A DNA stretch of 64,000 nt, from assembly GCA_019915135.1 (NCBI GenBank), contig JAHLMK010000022.1:1-64000 (forward strand), in the 5' to 3' direction. This DNA is from Strobilurus pachycystidiatus. Taxonomy: Eukaryota > Basidiomycota > Agaricomycetes > Agaricales > Physalacriaceae. How positions within the stretch are numbered: position 1 is the stretch's first letter; every line of letters starts with the position of its first letter. Shown here in pieces: positions 51,832 to 64,000 of this stretch. The notes beneath the pieces were generated by a model that worked only from the letters and a program-made list of their open reading frames with translations, searched no databases and was not told the origin of the DNA. Position numbers and translations under genes: made by a program.

Positions 51832-54746
51832 ATGTCCTCCGCTACCTCCGTCGTCCGTGAACGCGACGACGACAACGACGGCGGCCGCTCGCCCAAAAGA
51901 ACGAAACTCGACGACGAGGCGTCCGCAACCTACGAGGCCGCCGCCGCCGAACCCAAAAAACAGGACCATATCCTCCCGCCCAGTCACTCACTCCTCGGTA
52001 TCCCTCTTCCTCAGGCCTCCGAGTCTGGCGCCATGAATTTCCTGGAAAGGGACGTTGGCATATCTGAGTATGTTGGCCACCACGGGGCCAAAGTCGAAGG
52101 AATCATCAAGCAGCGGTAAGTCAGTTCACCTCTTTTATACATCTTGTTCTGATAATTATAGGTTCACGGACTTTCTTGTCTTTGAGGTCGACCAGGATAG
52201 CAATGTTATCCATCTCAAGTCTCTGGAGAAACCTGAATCTGCCAAACCAAATCCTGCTGTAGCTATTGAATCTACTTCTGCACCTGCTGACGACGTCGTT
52301 ATGGCCGACGCCACCACCGTCGAAGTGAACGAGACACCTGTCGCCGAGCCCATTGCGGATGGGGAGCCCGCGACGGAAGAAAACCCCGAGGAAACATCCC
52401 CTGACGCGAACGAGCCCTGGCCTACTTCTTTTACGACGCGACTCTCGGCGTTTCTTTCCGCAGATGCCATCGAGAAAGTCAAGGAAATGTTCTTGCAAGG
52501 GCCTGAACCTCCCAGAGTCAGTGACTCTGGCTGGGGCGGTCGCGTTCCCAAAGAAGAGGGTGGTGAAGCAGAGGCTGAAGCAACTGCACCAGAACCCGCG
52601 CCTTCAGGCCGCGGAAGAGGGCGCGGCGGCCGTGGTGGTCGAGGAGGAAGGGGTGGACGCGGTGGAGGCAGAGGCGGCAATGCTCGAGAAGACAACCGAA
52701 AGGTTCTAACCGACGTCTGTATTCCTTCATGTCCGTATTCAACCTTACACAATATAACTCAGCGTCTTTGTCTAGCCAATAGCATCCAAAACGACAAGAA
52801 CAGAGTTACATCAAGCCGTTAGAGAGCTTTTCAAGGGCAAACTCGACAGTGAAACCGATGCCAGCGCGCCTGATGCCGATATCGATGGTTCAAGAATCGC
52901 CATCAAATGGTCTAAGCGCGGCGGAGGACGCGGTGGTGGACGTGGCGGGGCGCGAGGTAAGATTTGACAACTTGTCAGCTAGAAAGTCAATGACCTCTTT
53001 TTTCAGGCGGTGGTCGTCAGCAAGTGCCCCGAGGGACCTATCCTCCGTACATTCACTTCACCATGCAAAAGACCAACCGCGACACTCAAGATGCACTTGG
53101 ACATCTAGCACGCACCCTTCACGTCAATGTAAAAGACCTTGCTGTGGCAGGAACCAAGGACAAACGCGGTGTCACTGTTCAACGCGTCTCCCTGAAACGA
53201 AACAACAAAACAGTAGAAGATGTCTGGAAGCTTGCCAACGGCGTCGGCGGCGGCAGGCGATCTGAGGAAGACGCGCTCAAGCATCGTGGTGACCGCGGTG
53301 TGAGAATCGCTGACTTCAATTATCGCAAAGCTGGCTTGGAGTTAGGCATGTTGAAGGGAAATGCCTTTGTGATCACCTTGCGGTGAGACCGCTCTCTTCT
53401 CTCTATCAAACACTTCTCAACGGGTTTGTAGAAGCGTAAAAGTTGACTCGGTCGAATCCATGGAGTCGGCCTTGAACACAATCAAGGATAAGGGCTTTAT
53501 CAACTATTATGGTAAACTTATACTAGCCCTTGAGCTTGGTCGTCTAACTGAAGCCACTCAGGTATGCAACGCTTCGGCACTGCGTCAGTTCCAACCCACT
53601 CGATTGGACTTGCACTCCTCCAGTCCGATTGGCAGAAAGCAGTGTCCCTGATTCTCCAGCCCCGCCACGGAGAGCACCCGGACGTCGAGGCCGCCCGTAA
53701 TGCCTGGCTGGTTGATCACGATCTCGACAAAGCCATCGAATTGATGCCCCGGCGTGTTGTGGCCGAGAGGTGTCTCTTGGAGAGTTTCCGGACTATGAAG
53801 GGCGACACTCGCAATGCCATGGGAGCTTTGGATACGGCAGGTATATCAAGTTCGTTATTTTCTCTCTTTGCTCAATGAATGTGCTAGATCCCTAAAAACC
53901 TTCGATTGATGTATGTCCATGCATACCAGTCATATGTCTGGAATGCTATTGTGTCTGAGCGTATCCGGACTTACGGAGCTGACAAGCCCATTCCCGGTGA
54001 TCTGGTGTTCGACAATCCCCCCGCCGAGGTCGAAATGGAAGGGGACGGCGAGCCAGAAAAGGAAGACGAGCCAGGTAGTGTTTCAGTCTCTTGCGTAAAG
54101 CGGTCAAACTCACCTTTGTGCAGAGGAACCTATGTCAAATCGTGGGCGCAAGCGGAATAGAAAGCCCTATGTTGCGCCTGTGGTGAAGACTCTCACTGAG
54201 GCGGACATTGATAACTATTCAATGTTCGATGTCATTATGCCTCTACCAGGAACTGACGTCGCGTATCCTGGAGGTAAACTGGGTGAGCGCTATCGCGAGT
54301 TCCTGAAGTTGGATGGTCTCGATGCCGATAACTTTGTTCGGAAACAACGGTAAGGTTCATAGTCAAATCTCTATCAAACGACCAATGATTTATACAGAAT
54401 CTATACATTGAATGGCTCGTACCGTAACATCCTGCACCACCCCAAGGAGATGTCGTGGTCCGTTTTACGATACACAGACCCCGATGTCCCCTTGGCCCAA
54501 GCAGATGAAGACAAGCTGCTTGGTTTCGACGCGCCGGTGACGGTGGAAGATGGTAAATTCATGGCCCTTCAGATACAACTGACGCTGGGGACAGCGGCTT
54601 ACGCCACCATGGCCCTTCGTGAGATTACGAAGACGGACACGAGCTCGCACTTCCAGACGAGTTTGACGGCGGCGGCTGAAGACCAAAAATTCCGTGGTGC
54701 CGGTGACGCTGAGGTACCGGTACCAGAGCCGTTAGAAGAAGTGTAG
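51832..54746 (+). CDS. PUS7: tRNA/mRNA pseudouridine synthase 7
   Basis: Nine exons: 51832-52115, 52162-52714, 52776-52956, 53007-53382, 53432-53511, 53562-53836, 53888-54074, 54124-54349, 54398-54746 (about 836 residues). The TruD-family catalytic segment [15 protein letters not shown] contains the catalytic Asp. NYYGMQRFG and the C-terminal [10 protein letters not shown] also match Pus7. It converts uridine to pseudouridine at U13/U35 of tRNAs, in U2 snRNA and in some mRNAs. A Gly/Arg-rich linker (52610-52680) is extra. The exon 6/7 join needs a GC-AG intron (ACG|GCAGGT...CTAG). Confidence 0.95.
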
Positions 54747-55003
54747 ATCCAACCTGTATCAGCCTTGGTGGACTCGAGAAGAATGAATGAAGAATGCCTT
54801 CCTGTATTCAATTACTGTTAGCTGATTACCACGGAAGCGCGGTAATGACTGACCCGACGTGAGAGACGCGGTCGGATGGCCGGGAACAGGCTTGCCGGCA
54901 GTTTCATCACCGAAGTCTGATCGAGAGTTGAAATAAGTTACTTTCATTCGTTCAGTCACCTATCATATTCACTCGCTCGTTGTTCTATCTCTGCACTGCT
55001 GCA

Positions 55004-56728
55004 ATGCCTAGTGTTGAGCGGGTCGTCTTCCTGTCGCTCGTGCTGGATCTCTTTGCGTTTACTATCCCGCTACCTTTATTTCCCCGTTTGATAGAATGGT
55101 ACACTTTGGTATGTATGACACGTATGCTAGTCTCTCCATGAAGCTGAAAAGCCTTCGGAATAGCGCGAAATCTCGGACCCGGATGGATTCCTTTCGAGAA
55201 CGCTCGCCTTCGTATCCTACATCCGGAGCTTTCTATACAATCCAGCTATAACAGCCAACTCTGAGCGGTGGGATATTGTTTTACTAGGTAAGAATCTCCC
55301 GCACGTCTATCAAACCATCCACTCAATCGTTACCAGGAGGACTGCTGGGCTCAGTTTTCTCGTACGTCGTCACCGGTCTAGCGGGACTTGCTAAATGTTC
55401 GCCGCCACTAACATCGCACACAGAACATTACAATTCCTGGTGTCTCCCAAGATTGGATCTCTTTCGGACAAATATGGACGGAAGCGTATACTGCTTCTTA
55501 CCATGATTGGAAACCTCCTCTCCGCTATTGTTTGGATCAAATCTACGACCTTCGCTACCTACTTGTTGTCCCGAATCATTGGCGGTCTGAGTGAGGGCAA
55601 CGTACAACTAGCTATGTAAGTCGCCTCTAACATGGTCAACTCTTTGTCTTATCTTCCGTCTAGTGCTATTCTATCCGATGTCACCACCCCAGCAAATCGC
55701 TCCAAGGCGCTCGCTCATGTCGGCATCGCATTTGCCATCTGTTTCTGCATCGGCCCTCCCATTGGCGCGTACTTTGCCACAAAACCACTTCCCACATACC
55801 TCGCTGAAAGCACTTGGCTTGGTTCGCTCAACATATACGCGGCGCCGGCCATCTTGACTCTCGTGCTCTTGGCAGCTGAGACGCTATTCTTGATGCTAGC
55901 TCTTCCCGAGACGCGAAACAGGGCGGTACCTTTGAGCAAGGAGGAGAAAAGTGCGAAAGCACCAGAAGCGAAATTAGCTAAGAAAGCAAGCGTCGAACAG
56001 CGGATAGAGATTCTCAAGTCCCTTCGCCGTTTACACTTCTTGTTCCTGCAGATCTTCTCCGGCGTGGAATTCACCTTGACCTTTCTAACATTTGATTGTA
56101 AGTGTTCCGTAGTGGTATAGTTCTCGCTCTGATTAGTTCCATAGTGTTCGATTGGAACAACAAACAAAATGGCATGCTCATTGGTTCGATCGGAATTGTC
56201 AGCGCGCTTCTACAAGGCGGTTACGTTCGTCGTGCAACCTCCAAAGTCGGGGAAGGAAAGATGGCACGGAGAGGCGTGCATAGCTGCGTCGTCGCCCTTA
56301 TCCTTCTCGCCATTGTTCCCCAGTTTGTCGTCAGCCGACCAACTCTAGCATTGCGCTTACTCCAAGCCGCTGCGGTGTGTCTGGCGTTCACATCTGCCAC
56401 AGTGGTGAATTCCTTGACCGCATTTGCATCATTACAATGCGATGAGCCTATCTTTGATCCCATAACGGGGAAAACAACGAAAGAACATCCTCAACTCGCA
56501 AAGGGCAAAGCATTAGGCAAGTTCCGGTCTTCTGGCCAGCTTGGGCGTGCGATAGGTCCTCTGCTAGGTAAGCATTCCTCGGTGCAATCGAAATATCTGG
56601 TAACGGTGCTTCTAGCATGTGCTTCGTACTGGACTGTGGGGCCTTCCTATACTTATGCGGCGGCGGCGTTCGCGATGACCATCCTGGTGGCGGGCATGAA
56701 GAAGATCGCAGCCACAAAGTCGATGTAA
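55004..56728 (+). CDS. MFS transporter, MFSD10/TETRAN-like
   Basis: Multi-exon gene from ATG 55004. The first helix is VVFLSLVLDLFAFTIPLPLFP. The loop 2-3 signature GSLSDKYGRKRILL matches the MFS G-x-x-x-D-R/K-x-G-R-R/K motif. Further helices run through SRIIGGLSEGN, FCIGPPIGAYF, AILTLVLLAAETLFLMLALPETR and LIGSIGIVSALLQGGYV. The order and length (about 480 residues) fit the MFSD10 (tetracycline-transporter-like) branch of 12-helix drug/organic anion transporters. Substrate unknown. Confidence 0.85.
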
Positions 56729-57150
56729 ATACGATGAATATTTCGCGCAGAAACCCCAATCAGACTATGTACTCTTGCATCTGGATTCTGTGATGACGTC
56801 TGAGGCGTTGAGGCTCTGATGCCTGCAAGCTACATATCTCCAAGTCCCCAAAGGAGCGTCCACCGCATCGTCATACTTACCTACTCGAGTATGGACGAAT
56901 CTTCTCGTCATCTCTAGAAGTGTGCTGTGCTGAATAGTATCAGAGGTTTTACTGTTCGGGTGCTACGGGCAGCATGACAATTTGACAATTTGTAACAAGT
57001 TTGCCGTGAGACTGCCGAAAAGCGGAGTTCGAAAAATTGTCCTATATGGCTTTGTTTGTCTGACGACAGGTTGCATCAGAACCATCGTGTGCCATCGAGT
57101 GAGCGCCAGCGAATCGTATTTCTATCGTGAAGGACGTTGGCTCGCAGCAG
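56729..57150. other. Intergenic stretch
   Basis: No gene seen. It contains the 3' end of the MFS gene and the promoter of PCF11. Confidence 0.4.
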
Positions 57151-59513
57151 ATGTCTGTCTATTCGCAACCACCAAGCCAGTATCCGGGCCACTATCCGCC
57201 GCCAGCGATGTATGCCCAGCAGCCGCCTCCCCCAGCGCTCTACCCTGCGCCACAGTACTATCATCAGCCTTCAGTCCAGCCCATCCCTCCTCCGGTGTTT
57301 CTTTGGGACCCAAACACTTTCCGCCAGGAATTTGCAGCGAGGCTGAGGGAACTGACCGTAAACTCCCGACCGATTATTCAGGGTCTGTCTATTCTCGCCC
57401 ACGACTACACCAGATACGCCCACATCGTTGCCCAGTGCCTCGAGTCGCATATAAGACAGGTGAGTAGTTGTTTTTCTTTGCCTCTGCTTCGTCGTTGCGA
57501 ATGTGCTGTCCATCTCGCATGCATGGGGTTTGCTCCGCACGGTACCTCTTCCAGTACCCGTAGTGTCCGATGTATCAGTAATGTAGTCATCTGCTATATT
57601 TGAGGCATAAGGACTGCGCCGCTTGCGCCTACCGCTCGCTGTTCTCATCGACGAGCGCTTTCCCCCCGAAAGACAGCGGGGCTTTCTTGATTCCATGGAC
57701 TGCTGACTCATTGACCCCAGGTATCACCGTGGACCAAACTTCCGGCGTTCTATCTCCTCGACATGATCTCGAAGAACATTTACGAGCCGTACGCCCGCCA
57801 CTTTGCGAGCTTTGTCATTCCTCTGTTTCTTGAATCATACAATCTGGTTGACGAGCCGACACGAAGTAAAATGGAGGAACTCGTTCAGACATGGAGAACA
57901 GGTGCTCCCAACGGCAAGGAACTCTTCGGTGCTGCGGCGCAAGTTGCAATCGAGCGAGGGATTTGGGGAGACCACACTTCCAACATTGTTCGTCACTGCT
58001 TTACCTTCCGATGTTCCCGCTCACTCCGTTCCAGGCTTCGTCATCGTCGTCATCTCGCATCACGAAATCGCAGGTCCTCAGCGAGCTCGACTTTACTCTT
58101 GGTCAACGGACGCGGGCGATGCAGGCTGATTCACGCGATGTTACCGCCAAACAGCATGTTGCAGTACTTACTCAGGTATGTCTGTGCCTTTCTATACCTG
58201 TCATCCTCTCACTCAACTGCTAGCTTCGCGACGTGGTAATGCTCGGGGTCTCGCAAGATCAATTACAACAAATTCTTGCACAGCTGCGTTCACTGGTCGC
58301 GACAGCCAATGTTCCACCAGTACCACAACCACTATCGGCCCCAGTGGCCGCGCCCTCGTGGCCAGCGCCACAGCCATCTTTTCAGTCTTTGCCTTCAGTT
58401 TCTTCTACTCCTGCTCCCGCTCCGGATAGTATACCTCCTGCTGCAAATTATTCAGCTCTTTTGTCTACGCTTCTTAAGGCTGGCGTTGTTTCAAACTCCG
58501 GGACTCCTGTTGGAGCCGGAGCGACTTTACATGAGCAGAGCGACGACAGCAAGCCTCTGACTGCTGACATGGAACGTGATGCTGAGCGTTCGTATCATGA
58601 TTTCATTCTATCGCATCATGTTCAATTGAGCACCCTTGGAATCACTCAGTAAGTCGAATTAACTTTCTACCCACGACGATAGGTTGTAACAATTCTAATA
58701 GGACGAGTCCCGCAATCGCTGATATCTTGTACGCTAAGGACTCCATTCAGTGCAAGCAGTGTGGTATCCGGTATCTCGACAACCCTGTTGGCAAAAAAGC
58801 TCGCGAGGAACATCTTGACATGCATTTCCGTCAGAATCGCAAGGCAAACGAAAACATTGGACGTGGACATAGTCGCAGCTGGTTTGTGGCTGTCGAGGTA
58901 CGATTATCTTGACCTCTCCACTCTCTTCGAGTACTGACTAGGTGCTGTAGGACTGGATCCATGATACTGCTGATGTGAAAGGCAAAGGCCGGGAAGGAAC
59001 ACGTCGAATTTCCGCAACGGAGATGGCTGCTGCTGAGCGTAGTAAGAGGGACGCCGAATTAAGAGCCCAATTCGTCATTGTTCGCGGAGATTCAGCAAAG
59101 GATGTTCCATGTCCAATATGCAAAGAAACACTGAAGTCTGTCTTCAAAGAGGACGACGAAGATTGGGTGTGGTATAACGCAGTCGAAAAAGATGGACGGG
59201 TACGTCTTTCAACCAGCCAATGTAGAGAAGACTTGTTGACCAGTCTGTGCAGGTTTATCATGCTACTTGCCATGCAGAGACTGCGACGAACAGTTTGGCC
59301 GCCCGGATACGCAACGAATTAACAGGTCAACCTCGAAGTCGTTCGGGTACACCTGAGCTAGGAAGACCATCAACACCATCTTCAAGTGTCAAGCGCGAGT
59401 CATATTCTCCTTCTCCTGATACGAAGTTTGGTGTCAAACGGAAAGCTGAATCTGATCACGAATCGTCTCCCCCGATAAAGAAACTTGCTCTTTCAGCAGC
59501 ACCTCTTCAATAA
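57151..59513 (+). CDS. PCF11: mRNA cleavage factor subunit Pcf11
   Basis: ATG 57151, exon 1 to 57459, next exon from 57721 after a 261-nt intron (long for this locus), then several short introns. A Pro/Tyr-rich N terminus is followed by the RNA polymerase II CTD-interacting domain (LTVNSRPIIQGLSILAHDY...VSPWTKLPAFYLLDMISKNI). Later come a linker with SRITKSQVLSELD and the paired zinc fingers (CKQCGIRYLDN...HLDMHF; CPICKE...VYHATCH) that flank the Clp1-binding region. The order matches Pcf11, which couples 3'-end cleavage to transcription termination. The C terminus has a basic signal (GVKRKAESD). Confidence 0.92.
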
Positions 59514-60083
59514 CGAGGATATGGATATTTATTGTTAAATAGTGCATCGGATATCGGATTTTCCATTATTCTATCTTATGAACTCCCGCAACTGTACTAC
59601 TCTACGCACACATACTAGATACATACATACAAGCATGAATTTAAGGTGTAAATCCTTGTGGTCTAGTGCCGGCTCGAACATTCATACATATGGATTCCTC
59701 ATTCAAGTCATTTCTCGGAAAAGATTGGATGAATGAAACACCGTTAGCGCAGAGACGAGTGTAAGCTTGAACGGGGCATTGGGATTGAAGTGGACACCTG
59801 GGCTGGAACTTGGATTTGAAGTGATATGAGGGTTGATTTGAAGTAGACCGCATGGTAGACTCATTTCGGTTTCGAGCCTAGCATTGAAAGCAAACCCATG
59901 TCTTCCGGGAGCCACTCTGATCGCTCGGATGATTATCATGACTCTATGTGGCACACCACTTGGCTCACATGTCGTCAGGTTATGACGAAGACTTAGAATG
60001 TACGACTTGCAACACGTAGAGAAAGAATGTATTTTGTCGGCGATATACATTGATACGCTGCTCAGGTCTCGACAGCCTCACGA
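59514..60083. other. Convergent 3' regions of PCF11 and the GH6 gene
   Basis: AT-rich, no gene supported. Confidence 0.45.
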
Positions 60084-61465
60084 TTAGAACGATGGGACCG
60101 CGTTCTTGATCAACAGCTCGAAGTAAGGCTCATTCCATTGGCCGGCCTCGGGCGATGGCTTGTATGCTATCGATGTCACGTTTAGACCAAGTTCGAGTCG
60201 TATAGGATAGCGAGATATACGCACCATCAGAGTTACCGCAGAATGAATCGTAACGAGTGGCGGACGTGTTGCTGGTGCCGTCGGATTCACCACCGGGCTT
60301 GACCCACACGAAAGCGTCAGCTAGCGAGGACCCTGTGTTCGATGTTGGGCGGACACCGAAGCCAGCGCCGTTGACATTGCACCAATCGCCCCAAGCAGTG
60401 CGCAAGCCCTGGACGGCATTGCGGCCAGTGTCGACGATGGCATGGTTTGGCATGCCGGCGGATGCAAGAGCAGCACCGAAGTAGGTGACATATCGTGACT
60501 CGTCCTGACACTTGTTGTATTGGCCGTCAGAGGTGTTCTCGAACTCTCCCGGGTTCTTGATCCAAGCGTTCCAGCCGGCGACGTTAGTGGCGACACCGTG
60601 GAGAGAAGATGGCGATCCGGCTGACTTGTAGGCACTCGCAAGCTCAGCGGCACCGGGCTCTGTGTCATGGCATGCGTCAATAACGAGTCGTACGCTAAGG
60701 ACTTCTTGAGTGGACTCACGGAGGTTAGCGTCCCATCCCAGCCAGCCACCGTGACCGGCGTCAAGGTAGGTGGCGACGTTCGGGAGGTTCAGCTGTTGAA
60801 GAGCATACGCGACTCCCTCGCGGTAGCCAGAAGCGGAATTTGCGCATGCAGTAACATTCGAGTTGGTGACCAAGTTGGGCAGGGAGTCGGGCTCGATGAT
60901 AGCTGCAATGGCGATGTTGGGGTTGTTCTTGATGATTTTCACGATAGCTGAGAAGAAAGGAATCAGCTGATGAGTGAGATGGGTATGGAGACAAGAGCGT
61001 ACGATCGATGTACGATGACTTGTATGTGGAAATTTGACCGACAGCCAGCTCGCCGTTGGAAGCTTTGGCGGCGCAATCGCGTCCAGGTAGGTCATAAATG
61101 ACAACACCGAAGATCTCAGAGCAGGAGGTCTCCTGGAGGTAGCTCTCGAAAGTAGATATGGTCGAGATCGTGTCGCTACAGAATCATGAGCCATGAGTTG
61201 GATGCAGGCGACCAACTTACAGCCACAAAAACGTTCCGACGTTAGCTACGGCGGAAGCCTTGGCTTTCAACGACGAATCCGTTATGCTGGCAGCGGCAGT
61301 CCTAACAGCGTTTCCATAGTGGCTATTGGCGTGCAGTGTGCGTGACGCGAAGGGATTGTCAGAGTGCGCGATGGTGACGGCTGAGGAGCAGCCCGCTCGC
61401 TTCGAAGGAGCAGCCACTGCGACTACAGCGCCGTAAACGATGGACAGTAAAGCTGAGTACCGCAT
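60084..61465 (-). CDS. GH6 cellobiohydrolase, no cellulose-binding module
   Basis: ATG 61465, four exons, stop at 60086-60084; about 370 residues. The N terminus (MRYSALLSIVYGAVVAVAAP) is a signal peptide. Catalytic motifs of family 6: YDLPGRDCAAKASNGE (the catalytic-type Asp in RDC is present; the earlier Asp of LPDRDC is Gly), IIEPDSLPN with the acid Asp, YLDAGHGGWLGW, and WVKPGGESDGTS. It would cleave cellobiose from the non-reducing end of cellulose outside the cell. No CBM1 or linker precedes the catalytic domain. Confidence 0.93.
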
Positions 61466-62335
61466 GTCGTGGACAGATCTCAATGCGATGGGACAATAGA
61501 GAGCATTCCATGCTCCTTAAATACCCAAACATGGGACTGAGATCTGGAATGTTGAAGTACTTGCATCCGGTGATGAAGCGTCGGACGGTCAGACGGCAAG
61601 ACATCGGTTTCTGAGCACGGAAGAGAGGTCATGATATCGGTGCGTAGCACGAGAGAGAGGTCACGAAAGAGAGGTAGGTCACTTACCCCATGATAGAATC
61701 ACAGCGTCGTGAGCCCCGGGCCGACACGAATATTGTCGAGTAACGATGCATTGGATTAGGGGACACTGCCAGAATGAACTAGGAAGTTACTGCTAGACGT
61801 CGAGTGTAGTTCCGAATGGCATTATGTGGCGTGAACGTAAACATGACCGAATCCGAACACCCATAGAGTTGGGAGACTGTAGTCCGGAAAGAGGCCTCGG
61901 GATCTGCGTCTTCGCTGGAACGGTCTGTAGTCGGATGAGCAGGAGTTTAAGCAGATGATCCAATATGCTTGGCGCGCCAAGCGCGAAGCACGATTACCTG
62001 AAGGCTGAAGAGCACATTAGAACATTGTTTCGCCAAATGAACCAGCTAGAAACATCGAGAGGGGAGTTGTGTGGAAAAGGACGCTTGAGAACAAGCACTC
62101 CATATATTTTAAGAGCAATGAAGCGAGAGTCTGAGGGGACTGACCTTTCAAAGAGGACAATGTTCGGGAAGGAACTGTGGCGAAAAGCCGCTACCGTTAC
62201 AGTCGAGATCGATACGGAATTGAATAGAATTGCCGTAAGACGGTTGTTCCAAGGCTTTTTGAAGGAAGAAATTGAAACTGACATTGAGCGGATATACTCA
62301 ACCACGGTCAAAGGTCGATATATGGTGTGCTTCAT
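61466..62335. other. Intergenic stretch
   Basis: It holds the GH6 promoter side and a 137-codon plus-strand frame (61965-62378, starting MLGAPSAKHDYLK) that lacks a domain; I do not call it as a gene. Confidence 0.4.
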
Positions 62336-62593
62336 TCATCGGAGAAGCATCACCGTAGAGTGTATTGAGGAAGATTGATGATCACGGAGGACTTCCATCT
62401 CGAGAACGTATGCCATGGTGGGCATGGTGGTCCATGCGCTGTGGGCCATGTGCTGTAGTTCTGCCTTGAGCCAGGTCACCGCCCTTTCAGCCTCCCTTTC
62501 GACGACGCTGGGAGGGGCACTTTGAATTCTGGAGAGGCTGATGAAGGGATTGATAATTGATTGAAGTGATCGAGCGTCGATCGAAGCTGCCAT
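62336..62593 (-). CDS. Possible small protein or first exon
   Basis: ATG 62593 begins MAASIDARSLQSIINPF and the frame runs 85 codons. It is helical, with a Glu/Ala/Lys-rich segment. It diverges from the SWT1-like gene. The GT sites near its end could make it the first exon of a longer gene. Confidence 0.35.
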   Translation of the reverse strand: MAASIDARSLQSIINPFISLSRIQSAPPSVVEREAERAVTWLKAELQHMAHSAWTTMPTMAYVLEMEVLRDHQSSSIHSTVMLLR

Positions 62594-62735
62594 CACTTTA
62601 CATAAGTATTGCTACTTTCAGACCACCGCCGGTGTGAACAGTGAGTCCGTTCATCATGGTGTTCCCTGATCTCTACAGCGCCACGGGAAGTCCCAGCTAT
62701 GGATTGCACTCACATGCAAGTACGTCGAGTCCCCG

Positions 62736-64000
62736 ATGCGCCTCCACACCAGCACCATTGATAGCGGCCATGGCTCAATGATAGCCATTTCTCTTTCGCG
62801 TATTGAGGATAACTTGCATGATTCTACGTTACAACAATTCAACAAAATCGCGGACCAGGATGTCGAGATGCGGGTATGAGCACTCAGTGACCTTTTGGCT
62901 CCCGCCACCGGAACTGAACTAGGCCTTAGGTGCCGCTGGAAGAGTACACAACATTCCTGGTTATCGATACGAATATTCTGCTGCACCATTTCGATATGTT
63001 GGTGCAATTTGTAAAAGATTGCGAGGCGACAGAAGCACCTATCATTGTTGTCGTGCCAGGTGCAGTGATCAAAGAGCTTGACGGGTATGTAATATGAAGA
63101 CGTATGGCCCGCTGTGCTAATGTGACCTAACTTGAAGGCATAAGAACAACCCAGAGCTACGATGGTTCGCGTCAACAGCGTCGACATGGCTATTAAAGAA
63201 GGCCAAAGAACACCGGAAGGTTCGTGGTCAGTCCTCCAATGAGACAAAACGCAAGTCGGGAAATTGGCGCCTCAAAGCGCGAGATGAGGTAGGTTCTCGA
63301 GCCACTGTACCCATCTGGGTAGGTATTCATACGCGTGTGTAGGATCAACCAGAACGATTGGGCGATTACTTGATTCTGGACTGCTGCATGTACTACGCAT
63401 CTCTAGGTCCGCGGACTATGCTGTGGAGTGGTGACTATAATCTGTGTTTCGAGGCGCAGACAGAAGGGTTGGGTAAGTGTCTTTTCGTCACCACAGCTTA
63501 CGGGACAGGAAACTGAGTAACGGCGAACGCTGTGCAGGCACAATCGACAACACACCGGATGTACGGAAGAAATGGAGCAGTCGATATCTTATCCAAGCTA
63601 TCTTTGGTGCAGTGGTGAACGCTGGCATGTTTGAAGGCGAGCAAGTCCACTTCAACCGGAAAACCATCATAGTCGACGGAGAAATTCCTCTTGTGGAGGT
63701 GGATCCCGACGCAATGGACGTAGACAATACTCCAAACCACGGAGTTGTCATGACACGGTTTGACGTCCGTGATGACCTCCATCGGCAGACGAGGAATCAT
63801 TTTACCATGCTGCTGCAGGACCTGGTTGAGACCGTAGGGGGTAAGGAGATCAGGAGACATCAGGCGAGCGGCATAGCGCCTTCTAGATACGCCCCGGAAT
63901 GGCAGAAGAACGACAGACCGGTGAGCAGATGGTCTGCGCAGGACTGTCTGGACTATCTGTGTGCGCAAAAGCAAATGCCGGCAAGTTCGCCGCGACTGGA
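62736..64000 (+). CDS. SWT1-like PIN-domain endoribonuclease (partial, runs off the end)
   Basis: Exons 62736-62873, 62930-63084, 63138-63288, 63343-63472 and 63538-end, all joined in frame by introns of 53-65 nt. The PIN core is clear: FLVIDT, the first acidic residue, then IIVVVPGAVIKELDG, DYLILDCCMYY and MLWSGDYNLC with the later Asp residues. Swt1 is a nuclear endoribonuclease that helps in quality control of mRNPs. The start is uncertain: ATG 62736 is the first in frame, but the frame may extend upstream. The C-terminal part is missing. Confidence 0.8.

Noticed and set aside
61965..62378. 137-codon plus-strand ORF
   Set aside because: Weak composition and no domain, and it overlaps a minus-strand frame that looks equally plausible.
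1..64000. CRISPR arrays, bacterial operons or ribosome binding sites
   Set aside because: None seen; gene structure with short spliceosomal introns is eukaryotic throughout.

Overview
This 64-kb window looks like chromosomal DNA of an agaricomycete basidiomycete. The genes are dense and split by many 45-60 nt introns. The gene set is typical of mushroom-forming fungi: a KDZ transposase with a CxC2 cysteine cluster, RNase H1 N-terminal-like (viroplasmin fold) proteins, a DUF6534 seven-helix membrane protein, a GH6 cellobiohydrolase and single-copy eukaryotic housekeeping genes. All names come from reading motifs by eye; no database search was possible.

Region 1 (1-20389) is one very large, apparently recent Ty3/Gypsy-type LTR retrotransposon of 20,352 bp (34-20385) inserted in a KDZ transposase gene. 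Its 1,831-bp LTRs differ at only two positions that I could find. Gag, protease and RT-RNase H-integrase lie in three successive frames. Each junction carries a G_GGU_UUY heptamer inside a short overlap, as expected for two successive -1 frameshifts. The leader from about 956 to 2304 contains no ATG in any forward frame. Between pol and the 3' LTR lie almost 10 kb of extra sequence: three tRNA-like Pol III units (minus strand), two sense genes (A, B) ending in a double CX2CX6C cysteine motif plus a basic coiled coil, and two antisense multi-exon genes (C, D). Palindromes built on TCGA occur throughout and form hairpins inside most cargo introns.

Region 2 (20386-28100) holds the broken KDZ gene and several small fungal genes of unknown function. 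Region 3 (28058-34816) is a Penelope-like element with 642-bp direct terminal repeats. Each repeat contains a complete hammerhead ribozyme motif. The element is flanked by an 839-bp exact duplication of host sequence, which leaves one whole copy of each of two neighbouring viroplasmin-fold genes.

Region 4 (35189-64000) is mostly ordinary chromosome: an uncharacterised agaricomycete protein, a C2H2 protein, BSD2/NEDD4-interacting protein, a GNAT acetyltransferase, a DUF6534 protein, URA3, PUS7 (divergent from URA3 with 59 bp between start codons), an MFSD10-like transporter, PCF11, a GH6 cellulase and an SWT1-like PIN nuclease that runs off the end. A 582-bp Mutator-like foldback MITE with 120-bp inverted repeats and a 9-bp target duplication lies at 45277-45858.
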